From Caryophanales bacterium (lineage in GTDB: Bacteria; Bacillota_I; Bacilli_A; RFN20; JAISJY01): 6,424 nt of DNA. The position numbers and the translations under genes were made by a program. The first letter of the stretch is position 1. Every line of letters starts with the position of its first letter. Below, one piece after another: positions 1 through 6,424 of this stretch. Location: assembly GCA_031261365.1 (NCBI GenBank), contig JAISJY010000175.1, positions 1 to 6,424 on the forward strand, read 5' to 3'. Under the pieces are notes generated by a model. It saw only the letters and a list, made by a program, of their open reading frames with translations, had not been told where the DNA came from and made no database searches.

Positions 1-96
1 TGGTTTTTGTTTAATAGTTAGTATTGTGAAAAAATCATATAATAAAATGTCCCAACTTTATAAAATATAATTTCTAGTTTTTTATAATTAAGAGTA

Positions 97-140
97 GGCG
101 AGAAGTGGACGAGAAGTGGGCGAGAATGTGGCGAGAATAT
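97..140. repeat. Tandem repeat array 1, 11-12 bp unit, about 4 copies
   Basis: Successive units read GGCGAGAAGTG (97-107), GACGAGAAGTG (108-118), GGCGAGAATGTG (119-130, one base longer) and a partial GCGAGAATAT (131-140). The shared core is CGAGAA followed by GTG. Units differ by single substitutions and one inserted T, so this is an imperfect array. It is much richer in G than the AT-rich DNA on either side. Its core differs from those of the three arrays to its right, and it lacks their T-rich linker. Confidence 0.85.
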
Positions 141-180
141 TTTATGTTTTTAAAACCGTTAATAGTTTTTAATGTTTTTT

Positions 181-240
181 TACAGTCGCATTTACAGTCG
201 CATTTACAGTCGCATTTATAGTCGCATTTATAGTCGCATT
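181..240. repeat. Tandem repeat array 2, 12 bp unit, 5 copies
   Basis: Five head-to-tail 12-mers occur without gaps. Units 1-3 (181-216) are identical, TACAGTCGCATT. Units 4-5 (217-240) are identical to each other, TATAGTCGCATT, with one C-to-T change. A degenerate remnant, TATCATT, follows at 241-247. The shared variant in adjacent units fits growth by duplication of neighbouring copies. Because 12 is divisible by 3, the minus strand stays open through the array and would read as repeated Lys-Cys-Asp-(Tyr/Cys). Confidence 0.95.
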
Positions 241-294
241 TATCATTAACTAATAATAATCCAGCAGACATCAACTCTATTTCCTTGAGTTATT

Positions 295-318
295 TTTACA
301 CCGCCATTTACACCGCCA
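295..318. repeat. Tandem repeat array 3, 12 bp unit, 2 copies
   Basis: Two identical, directly adjacent copies of TTTACACCGCCA (295-306 and 307-318) are followed by TTTATTTATTTT, as if a third unit began and then changed. The unit has the same layout as array 2: a TTTA linker plus an 8-bp core beginning CA. The core sequence itself is different. Two copies alone would be weak evidence, but the neighbouring arrays of equal period make it credible. Confidence 0.8.
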
Positions 319-331
319 TTTATTTATTTTA

Positions 332-367
332 CAGGCTCGTTTTCAGGCTCGTTTTCAGGCTCGTTTA
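332..367. repeat. Tandem repeat array 4, 12 bp unit, 3 copies
   Basis: Three adjacent copies of CAGGCTCGTTTT occur at 332-343, 344-355 and 356-367. The last copy ends in TTTA in place of TTTT. The layout again is an 8-bp GC-rich core starting CA joined by a four-base T-rich linker. On the minus strand one frame would read Asn-Glu-Pro-Glu repeats, but a stop codon upstream without an intervening start argues against translation. Confidence 0.92.
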
Positions 368-404
368 CATTTATTTAATTTCTTTTTTATTATCTCTTTA
401 ACTT

Positions 405-430
405 AAAAAGCCCAATTTTACTTGAGCTCT
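405..430 (-). terminator. Possible weak intrinsic terminator after rpoC
   Basis: Read on the minus strand, AGAGCTC (430-424) can pair with GGGCTTT (413-407) across a 10-base loop. This gives a 7-bp stem with two G-U pairs, running into five U residues (409-405). It begins 8 bases past the rpoC stop codon, a suitable place for the operon terminator. The stem is short and the U tract overlaps its base, so it would be a weak terminator. Nothing stronger is visible between rpoC and the repeat arrays. Confidence 0.3.
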
Positions 431-437
431 ATCTCTT

Positions 438-3400
438 TTAATAATTACTATAATCTTCTTCAACTTCTTGTTCTACTTCAACCTCATAATCATTCCGATG
501 ATAATCAATATTTACATAACCTGCATAACCTGTTCCTGCTGGTATTAATTTACCAACAATAACATTCTCTTTTAAACCATGTAAGAAATCAGATTTACCT
601 CTAACAGTTGCATCTGTTAATACTCTGGTTGTTTCTTGGAAAGATGCTGCTGATAAGAAAGAGTTTGTTGCTAAACTAGCTTTAGTAATACCAAGAATAA
701 CTTGTTGGAACTTAATAGTTGCAGAATCATCTCCATCTGCCTCTAATAATATCTTAGCATTATGTTCTTCAACATCTTGAATATCTGCTCTCTCTTTAAT
801 AATAAAGTCACTAGCACCTGGCTTAACAATAACACATTTACTTAACATTTGACGAATGATAACTTCAATATGTTTATCACTAATTTCAATATTTTGAGCG
901 GCATAAACCTTTTGAACTTCTTTTAATATGTAATCACTAGTTATAGCTGCATTCGTTGCTGCTAAAAGTATCTTTAAGTTTTTAACACCGTCTGTTAAAG
1001 AATCACCAGCTTTTAAAACATCGCCTTCTTTAACAATTATTCTTCTGTCATAAGGTATTTGATAATCCATTGGGTCTCTATCATCTTTACTTTCTTTCTT
1101 TGTCTTCTTTATTTCAATTGGATTAATATCTCTCTTTAACCAAACAACACGAGCATTTTGATTAATATCAATTCTCTCTACTCTACCATCAAAGTCTGCA
1201 ATAACTGCTTCACCCTTTGGTGTTCTAACATCAAATAATTCATTAACTCTTGGTAAACCTTGAGTAATATCTAAATCAGTTGCCACACCACCTGTATGGA
1301 AAGTTCTCATTGTTAATTGAGTACCAGGTTCTCCAATAGACTGAGCCGCGATAACACCAACAGCTTCTCCTAATTGTATTTCTTCAGCAGTTGCTAAACT
1401 TCTACCATAACACTTCCGACATACTCCATTATGAGCTTTACAAGATAGTAAACTTCTAATTAAAACTTCTTTTAAACCACTAGCCTCTATTTCATTAGCT
1501 TCCTCATCACTAATTAAATGATCACCAGGAACTAAAACTACGCCTGTTGGTGAAACAATTTCACTAATAGTATATCTACCTTTTAATCTATTAGCTAAAG
1601 ATTCAACAACCTTTTCTTTACCAGAAGCATCTGCTGTTACAAAAGCACTCACCAAAGTTCCTTCTGCTAAAATATTATGGTCAGTCCAACAGTCATTTTC
1701 TCTAACAATAACATCTTGAGAAACATCAACTAATCTTCTTGTTAAATAACCAGATTCTGCAGTCTTCAAAGCTGTATCAGCTCCACCTTTTCTAGCACCG
1801 TGTGTAGAAATAAAGAACTCACTAACCGTTAAACCATCTCTAAATGATGATTTAATAGGTATTTCAATACTTTCCCCGTTTGGCTTTGCCATAACCCCTC
1901 TCATACCACTTAATTGGAAGAAGTTACTTGTACTACCTCTAGCTCCAGAAGTTGACATCATATATAAAGGATTTCTTGGTTCTTTCTTCATTTGATTTGG
2001 CAATAATTCTTTTTCAATATCATCACCAATCTTTCTCCACTCTGCTACAACTTTAGCTGTTTTATCAGAGGCTAAAATCTGTCCATCTAAATAAGCTTCT
2101 TCATATTTCTCGACTTTTTCTTCAATATTTTTAATCAAAGAAGCTTTATCTTTTAAGACAGGAATATCTGCTAAAGAAACCGTGAAGCCACCTTGAGTTG
2201 CATATAAGAAACCTTGGTCTTTAATAGCATCCAAAATAACAGAAGTACCCGTTGATTTAAAGTCTCTAAAGATAACTTTAATAATTTTACTTAAATCTTT
2301 TTTAGCAAAAGGAGCAACAGGTTCTTTATCACTAAACCAATTCTTACTTCCTGTTTCAGCATAATGTTTATTTAAGTCTTGATAAGAGACATAATACTCA
2401 TTAGGGGTAGGTCTATTTAAATCTTTAGTATCATTTAAGAAATATATCTCTTTTTCTTCATCTAAATAAGGAAATCCTTTATCAAATGCTAAATTAAAGA
2501 TAACTTTACCAACAGAAGTTGCTAAAAACTTTTCTTTTTGTTCTACCGTTGCATATCTTCTTTCTAAAGCTGTAACCTTAATTAAAACTCTATTATGCAA
2601 ATGAACTTTTCTATTTTCAACAGCCAATAATAAATCTTCAACACTCTTAAATATTTTACCTTCACTTAAAGCATACAATTCATTTTCTTCTGCTCCATGA
2701 ATATTGCCATCTTTTCTATTAGTATCTGCTATCTCTTTAAACTTCTCTGAAGTGTTTTCTAAAGTTAAATAATAATTACCTAAAACCATATCTTGTGAAG
2801 GCGTAACAATTGGATTTCCATCACTTGGCTTTAAAATAGCATTACTACCCAACATTAAAGTTCTAGCCTCAGCACAAGCCGCATTACTTAAAGGAATATG
2901 AACTGCCATTTGGTCTCCATCAAAGTCAGCATTAAAAGCTGAACAAACTAAAGGATGTAATCTAATAGCCATACCTTCAACTAAAATAGGTTCAAAAGCT
3001 TGAATACCTAACCTATGTAAAGTAGGAGCTCTATTTAATAAAACAGGTCTCTCTTTAATAACTTGGTCTAATATCTCTAAAACTCGAGCCTCTCTTCTAC
3101 TAATTAATTCATTAGCCGCTGTCAAAGATATATGTGACTGTCTATCTTTAGTTTCATTTTCTTTACATATTTCATGAATAATAAAAGGTTTAAATAATTC
3201 TAAAGCCATTTCTCTTGGTAAACCACATTGATACATCTTTAAAGTAGGACCAACGGCAATAACAGACCGACCAGAATAATCAACTCTCTTTCCTAATAAG
3301 TTTTGTCTAAAACGACCTTGCTTACCTTTTAAATTATCAGATAATGATTTCAAAGCTCTACCTGATAAATTAGTAACTGCTCTTCCTTGTTTACCATTAT

Positions 3401-4478
3401 TAAACAAAGCATCAACCGCATCTTGTAATATTCTCTTTTCATTAACTAAAATAAGTTGAGGTGCTCTCTGTTCTTTTAATTCTTTTAATCTGTTATTTCT
3501 AGTGATAACTCTTCTATATAAATCATTTAAATCACTAGCCGCAAATCTACCACCATCCAAAGGAAGCATCGGTCTTAAATTAGCTGGAATAACAGGAACA
3601 ACATCTAAAACCATCCACTCAGGTCTATTAACTAATTTACCATTAGCATCAACTTTTCTAAAAGTTTCAATTAATTGTAATCTTCTATATAACTTAATCT
3701 TTCTCGCATCTTTTTCATTTGCAATAGTATCTATTTCAGCTAAAACATTTTCTCTTTCTTTTTCTAAATCTAAACCTTTTAATAATTCTTTAATAGCTTC
3801 AGAACCTATGCCAAACTCAGCATCAGTATACTTTTGAATAAACTTAGCATATCTATCAAACTCAAAAGGTTCATTCTTATCACTAATTCTCGCTAAATAG
3901 TCTTGGGCAATATTATAATCAGTTGTTCCCTCACTTAACTCGGCAATAATGTTTTGATAAACTTGAATAAACTTATTTCTAGTCTTCTCATTAACCTTGG
4001 TGTCTTTAAAGAAAACTTCTCTCTCTTCAAAAATAGGATTAGTATCTCTATCAGCCGTTAAAACTATATTAGACTGAAAATGAATAACATCCTCTAAGTC
4101 TTTTGGTTTAATTCCTAAAATAGTTGCAATTCTACTAGGAATACCTTTAACATACCAAATATGACAAACCGGACTTTGTAAAGCAATATGTCCCATTCTT
4201 TGTCTTCTAACAGAAGCAACAGTTACTTCAACTTGACATTGGTCACATTTAGCAACATGGGCTTTACCTCTTTTATACTTACCACATTCACATTCATAAT
4301 CTCTAATTGGTCCAAAAATCCTTTGACAAAACAAACCACCTTTAACAGGCTTACCTGTTCTGTAGTTAATTGTTTCAGCATTCTCCACTTCTCCTTTAGA
4401 CCAAGACCTGATTTTCTCAGGAGATGCCAATTTTACTTGAATGGATTCTATCTTATTAATATTAAATTTTTCTATCAT
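438..4478 (-). CDS. rpoC: DNA-directed RNA polymerase subunit beta-prime
   Basis: This is the complete largest catalytic subunit of cytoplasmic RNA polymerase, 1346 residues, ATG start and TAA stop. Motifs in order: N-terminal zinc ribbon with C63, C65, C78 and C81; the lid/rudder region with KGKQGRFRQNLLGKRVDYSG (384-403); NRAPTLHRLGIQAFEP (482-497); the catalytic NADFDGD with Mg-binding D518, D520 and D522; bridge helix around STHGARKGGADTALKTAESG (891-910); second zinc site C930, C1013, C1020 and C1023; trigger loop around MRTFHTGG (1057-1064) with H1061; and the C-terminal FQETT (1280-1284). There is no proteobacterial-type insertion in the trigger loop. The protein is about 150 residues longer than Bacillus RpoC as I remember it. 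Extra blocks lie at about 145-205, 574-603 and 674-716. The start is fixed by a good ribosome site 5 bases upstream and by the conserved KLASPEKIRSWS just inside. A Trp follows zinc ligand C930 and a Gln follows C81, both usually Gly. The gene is 11 bp downstream of rpoB and surely cotranscribed. Confidence 0.99.
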   Translation of the reverse strand: MIEKFNINKIESIQVKLASPEKIRSWSKGEVENAETINYRTGKPVKGGLFCQRIFGPIRDYECECGKYKRGKAHVAKCDQCQVEVTVASVRRQRMGHIALQSPVCHIWYVKGIPSRIATILGIKPKDLEDVIHFQSNIVLTADRDTNPIFEEREVFFKDTKVNEKTRNKFIQVYQNIIAELSEGTTDYNIAQDYLARISDKNEPFEFDRYAKFIQKYTDAEFGIGSEAIKELLKGLDLEKERENVLAEIDTIANEKDARKIKLYRRLQLIETFRKVDANGKLVNRPEWMVLDVVPVIPANLRPMLPLDGGRFAASDLNDLYRRVITRNNRLKELKEQRAPQLILVNEKRILQDAVDALFNNGKQGRAVTNLSGRALKSLSDNLKGKQGRFRQNLLGKRVDYSGRSVIAVGPTLKMYQCGLPREMALELFKPFIIHEICKENETKDRQSHISLTAANELISRREARVLEILDQVIKERPVLLNRAPTLHRLGIQAFEPILVEGMAIRLHPLVCSAFNADFDGDQMAVHIPLSNAACAEARTLMLGSNAILKPSDGNPIVTPSQDMVLGNYYLTLENTSEKFKEIADTNRKDGNIHGAEENELYALSEGKIFKSVEDLLLAVENRKVHLHNRVLIKVTALERRYATVEQKEKFLATSVGKVIFNLAFDKGFPYLDEEKEIYFLNDTKDLNRPTPNEYYVSYQDLNKHYAETGSKNWFSDKEPVAPFAKKDLSKIIKVIFRDFKSTGTSVILDAIKDQGFLYATQGGFTVSLADIPVLKDKASLIKNIEEKVEKYEEAYLDGQILASDKTAKVVAEWRKIGDDIEKELLPNQMKKEPRNPLYMMSTSGARGSTSNFFQLSGMRGVMAKPNGESIEIPIKSSFRDGLTVSEFFISTHGARKGGADTALKTAESGYLTRRLVDVSQDVIVRENDCWTDHNILAEGTLVSAFVTADASGKEKVVESLANRLKGRYTISEIVSPTGVVLVPGDHLISDEEANEIEASGLKEVLIRSLLSCKAHNGVCRKCYGRSLATAEEIQLGEAVGVIAAQSIGEPGTQLTMRTFHTGGVATDLDITQGLPRVNELFDVRTPKGEAVIADFDGRVERIDINQNARVVWLKRDINPIEIKKTKKESKDDRDPMDYQIPYDRRIIVKEGDVLKAGDSLTDGVKNLKILLAATNAAITSDYILKEVQKVYAAQNIEISDKHIEVIIRQMLSKCVIVKPGASDFIIKERADIQDVEEHNAKILLEADGDDSATIKFQQVILGITKASLATNSFLSAASFQETTRVLTDATVRGKSDFLHGLKENVIVGKLIPAGTGYAGYVNIDYHRNDYEVEVEQEVEEDYSNY

Positions 4479-4483
4479 ACATA

Positions 4484-4489
4484 CTCCTT
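4484..4489 (-). promoter_or_regulatory. Ribosome binding site of rpoC
   Basis: The minus strand reads AAGGAG immediately after the TAG stop of rpoB, with five bases (TATGT) before the ATG of rpoC. This near-perfect Shine-Dalgarno sequence fills the 11-bp gap between the genes. It supports the chosen rpoC start and suggests coupled or efficient re-initiated translation of the two subunits. Confidence 0.9.
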
Positions 4490-6424
4490 CTAAGCATTTT
4501 CTTCACTAAAATCATTGCTCATATGACTTTTAGCTTCTTCTATTTGCTCTTCTTCATAAGGATTATCGGTTGGATTTCTCCTCGCCTTCCGCTTTTCTTT
4601 CTCTCCTTCAAGAATTAACAAATCAATCTTATCACTTAATTCATTACCCTCTTTATCAAAGATTTCCATATCAATAGCTAAAGCTTGTAATTCTTTTTGT
4701 AAAACTCTAAATGATTCTGGAATACTTGGAGTCGGAATAGTTGTACCTGCAATAATAGCCGCATAACATAACTTTCTACCTATCATATCATCAGATTTTA
4801 TGGTTAAGACTTCTTGTAAAATGTTAGCAGCTCCATAAGCTTCTAAAGCCCAAACTTCCATTTCTCCAAATCTTTGACCACCTAATTGAGCTTTACCACC
4901 TAAAGGTTGTTGAGTAACTAAGGAATAAGAACCAGTGGCTCTAGCATGTAATTTATCGCCGACCATGTGGGCTAACTTAATCATATACATTGTTCCAACT
5001 GTTATCTTATTATCAAAAGCTTCACCTGTAATACCATCAAATAAGACAGTCTTACCATCTCTTGGTAATTTAGCATCATCTAATATCTTATTAAACTCAT
5101 CTTCATTAATTCCATCAAAAACAGGAGTTCTAACTAATAAGCCCAATTTCCGAGCCGCATAACCTAAATGCAATTCAAAGATTTGTCCAATGTTCATTCT
5201 AGAAGGGACACCTAAAGGATTTAAAACAATATCAACAGGAGTTCCATCTGGTAAAAATGGCATATCTTCTTCTGGTAATATTTTAGAAATAACACCTTTA
5301 TTACCGTGTCTTCCTGACATCTTATCACCTTCAGTTATCTTTCTCTTTTGAGCAATATAAACTCTAACAGTTTCATTTTCTTCTGACTTTAATTTATCTC
5401 CACCTTCTCTAGTATAATGGTCAACTCTGACAACAATACCATCTCCACCATGAGGAACCTTTAAAGAAGAATTAATTCCTTTAGATTTATCAGGTGAAAA
5501 AATACTTTGTAATAATTTATTAAAATTAGCATTATCAGCATCAGCCTTAGGGGTTGTCTTACCAACTAAAATATCTCCCTCTTTAACTTCACTACCAACT
5601 CCCACAATACCACCTTCATCTAAATGTCTCTTGTGTTCTTTCGTAACACCTGTTAAATCAGCCGTAAACTTTTCTTTACCTTGCTTTGTTGTTCGGCAAA
5701 CACAATCATATTTCTCAATATGAATAGAAGTAAAGGTATCATTTTTAACTAATCTTTCAGACATGATAATAGCATCTTCGTAGTTATAACCTCTCCAAGT
5801 CATGAAGGCAACAGTAACATTTTGACCTAAAGCCATTTCACCTTCATCAGTTGTTGGACCATTCGCAATTATTTGACCTTCTTTAACTCTATCTCCTGCT
5901 TTAACAACAGCCACTTGATTAACACAAGTTCCAGAATTACTTCTTTCAAACTTTAATAATTCGTATGCCTCAACTAATTTATCTTCAAACTCATTATCAT
6001 AGGCAATAACTATCATCGTAGAATCTTGGAAAGTAACAGTTCCATCAGCTTTAGCAAAGATATTAGTACCAGAATATTGAGCTACATATTTCTCCATACC
6101 TGTTCCAATAATTGGACGAGTTGGATGAACCACCGGAACTGCTTGCCGTTGCATGTTAGCTCCCATTAAAGCTCTATTAGCATCATCATGTTCCAAGAAA
6201 GGAATACAAGAAGTAGCCACGGAGAATATTTGTTTTGGGGAAACATCAAAATAATCAACATCATTAACTTTAGCTAAAATAGTTTCTCCTGCTTTTCTCG
6301 CAACAACTTCTTCTTCATCTAAGACATTTTCACCTCGAGCATTTTTATGAGTTTTAACATTGGCTTGAGCAATAACATAATCATTTTCCTTTTGAGCATC
6401 TAAATACTCAACCTCTTCTGTAAT
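4490..6424 (-). CDS. rpoB: DNA-directed RNA polymerase subunit beta, C-terminal 644 residues (cut by window edge)
   Basis: This is the second catalytic subunit of RNA polymerase. The frame is open to the right window edge, so the N-terminal half, including the main rifampicin-resistance cluster, is missing. A GTG at 6220 lies inside conserved sequence (IFSVATSCIPFLEHDDANRA) and is not the start. Visible landmarks: NMQRQAVP near 6140-6157, whose Arg (codon 6148-6146) matches the rifampicin-pocket Arg687 of E. coli; ALGQNVTVAFM; GDKMSGRHGNKG at 5329-5294, whose two Lys match the active-site Lys1065 and Lys1073 of E. coli; NPLGVPSRMNIGQ; and the clamp-contacting C-terminal block TQQPLGGKAQLGGQRFGEME (about 4864-4920). 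The C-terminus ends with a highly charged tail rich in Lys, Arg and Glu. Wording and lack of late insertions resemble Firmicutes RpoB. Departures include Leu for the usual Phe in KAQFGG (codon 4885-4883) and an altered FGEKA segment (5497-5465). It ends with TAG directly against the rpoC ribosome site. Confidence 0.99.
   Translation of the reverse strand: MTEEVEYLDAQKENDYVIAQANVKTHKNARGENVLDEEEVVARKAGETILAKVNDVDYFDVSPKQIFSVATSCIPFLEHDDANRALMGANMQRQAVPVVHPTRPIIGTGMEKYVAQYSGTNIFAKADGTVTFQDSTMIVIAYDNEFEDKLVEAYELLKFERSNSGTCVNQVAVVKAGDRVKEGQIIANGPTTDEGEMALGQNVTVAFMTWRGYNYEDAIIMSERLVKNDTFTSIHIEKYDCVCRTTKQGKEKFTADLTGVTKEHKRHLDEGGIVGVGSEVKEGDILVGKTTPKADADNANFNKLLQSIFSPDKSKGINSSLKVPHGGDGIVVRVDHYTREGGDKLKSEENETVRVYIAQKRKITEGDKMSGRHGNKGVISKILPEEDMPFLPDGTPVDIVLNPLGVPSRMNIGQIFELHLGYAARKLGLLVRTPVFDGINEDEFNKILDDAKLPRDGKTVLFDGITGEAFDNKITVGTMYMIKLAHMVGDKLHARATGSYSLVTQQPLGGKAQLGGQRFGEMEVWALEAYGAANILQEVLTIKSDDMIGRKLCYAAIIAGTTIPTPSIPESFRVLQKELQALAIDMEIFDKEGNELSDKIDLLILEGEKEKRKARRNPTDNPYEEEQIEEAKSHMSNDFSEENA

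Larger units (their letters stand above)
1..437. other. Non-coding, repeat-rich region downstream of rpoC
   Basis: No convincing gene lies in this stretch. It is very AT-rich, interrupted by four short tandem-repeat arrays (97-140, 181-240, 295-318, 332-367) whose units carry GC-rich cores. A weak hairpin with a U tract follows the rpoC stop. The first 95 bases are AT-rich with no repeat I can see. A perfect TATAAT occurs at 38-43 on the plus strand, but it has no good -35 partner and no gene after it. The gene to the left of the window is not visible, so I cannot say whether this region separates convergent or co-directional genes. Confidence 0.75.

Noticed and set aside
38..43. Perfect TATAAT on the plus strand, a possible promoter.
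   Set aside because: No acceptable -35 element sits at 16-18 bp spacing, no plus-strand gene follows, and such hexamers arise by chance in DNA this AT-rich.
149..181. AAAAC/GTTTT hairpin followed by a run of T on the plus strand, like an intrinsic terminator.
   Set aside because: The stem is five nearly all A-T pairs with a mismatch beyond, and no plus-strand transcription unit is visible for it to end.
97..367. CRISPR array.
   Set aside because: Units are 11-12 bp with only 4-base linkers; there are no 24-40 bp repeats, no unique spacers and no cas genes.
391..438. Direct 9-bp repeat TATCTCTTT at 391-399 and 430-438.
   Set aside because: A short low-complexity match in AT-rich sequence, one copy overlapping the rpoC stop codon; no sign of target duplication or attachment site.
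1782..1787. Gly-Gly in the RpoC bridge helix (KGGADTA), where E. coli has KGLADTA.
   Set aside because: It looks odd beside E. coli and Bacillus, but as I recall Thermus RpoC has the same KGGADTA, so it is a known natural variant.
3502..5162. Plus-strand open frames of 75-111 codons at 3502-3837, 4188-4493 and 4935-5162.
   Set aside because: They lie antisense to conserved rpoC and rpoB sequence, have no recognisable protein character, and are explained by the codon bias of the real genes.
438..6424. Mycoplasma-type genetic code (TGA as Trp), considered because of the low G+C and some Mollicutes-like wording in RpoC.
   Set aside because: All Trp codons I checked are TGG, no in-frame TGA occurs in either gene, and both genes end in TAA or TAG.

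Overview
The window holds the end of an rpoBC transcription operon from an AT-rich bacterium (roughly 30-35% G+C by eye), read leftward on the minus strand. The right part (4490-6424) is the C-terminal 644 codons of rpoB (RNA polymerase beta subunit), cut by the window edge. An 11-bp gap carrying a strong Shine-Dalgarno sequence leads to a complete rpoC (438-4478, 1346 residues, beta-prime subunit). The two proteins together form the catalytic centre of RNA polymerase: RpoB supplies the two active-site lysines, and RpoC supplies the Mg-binding aspartates, bridge helix and trigger loop. All of these are intact.

The organism looks like a member of the Bacillota or a related low-GC lineage. Both subunits read most like Firmicutes forms. 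RpoB has a short C-terminus and the phrase EEDMPFLPDGTP. RpoC has QDMVLGNYYLT, ITQGLPRV and no large insertion in the trigger loop. Every tryptophan I checked in both genes is TGG and no in-frame TGA occurs, so this is the standard code and not the Mycoplasma/Spiroplasma code. RpoC is about 150 residues longer than the Bacillus form as I recall it. The extra length lies in a few blocks, the largest (about 50 residues) between the N-terminal zinc ribbon and the lid. I cannot assign a genus.

The left 437 bp contains no convincing gene. Directly after rpoC is a weak hairpin with a U tract, a possible terminator. Beyond it are four separate short tandem-repeat arrays within about 270 bp, each with a repeat unit of 11-12 bp and each with a different GC-rich core in otherwise very AT-rich DNA. 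This is the least ordinary part of the window. A 65-codon reading frame across two of the arrays would encode a Cys-Asp-Lys repeat, but it is most likely a by-product of a 12-bp period being divisible by three.

I see no mobile element, CRISPR array, tRNA or rRNA, and no evidence of a new multi-gene system. The points worth checking are the repeat cluster and a few unusual substitutions and insertions in otherwise canonical polymerase subunits.
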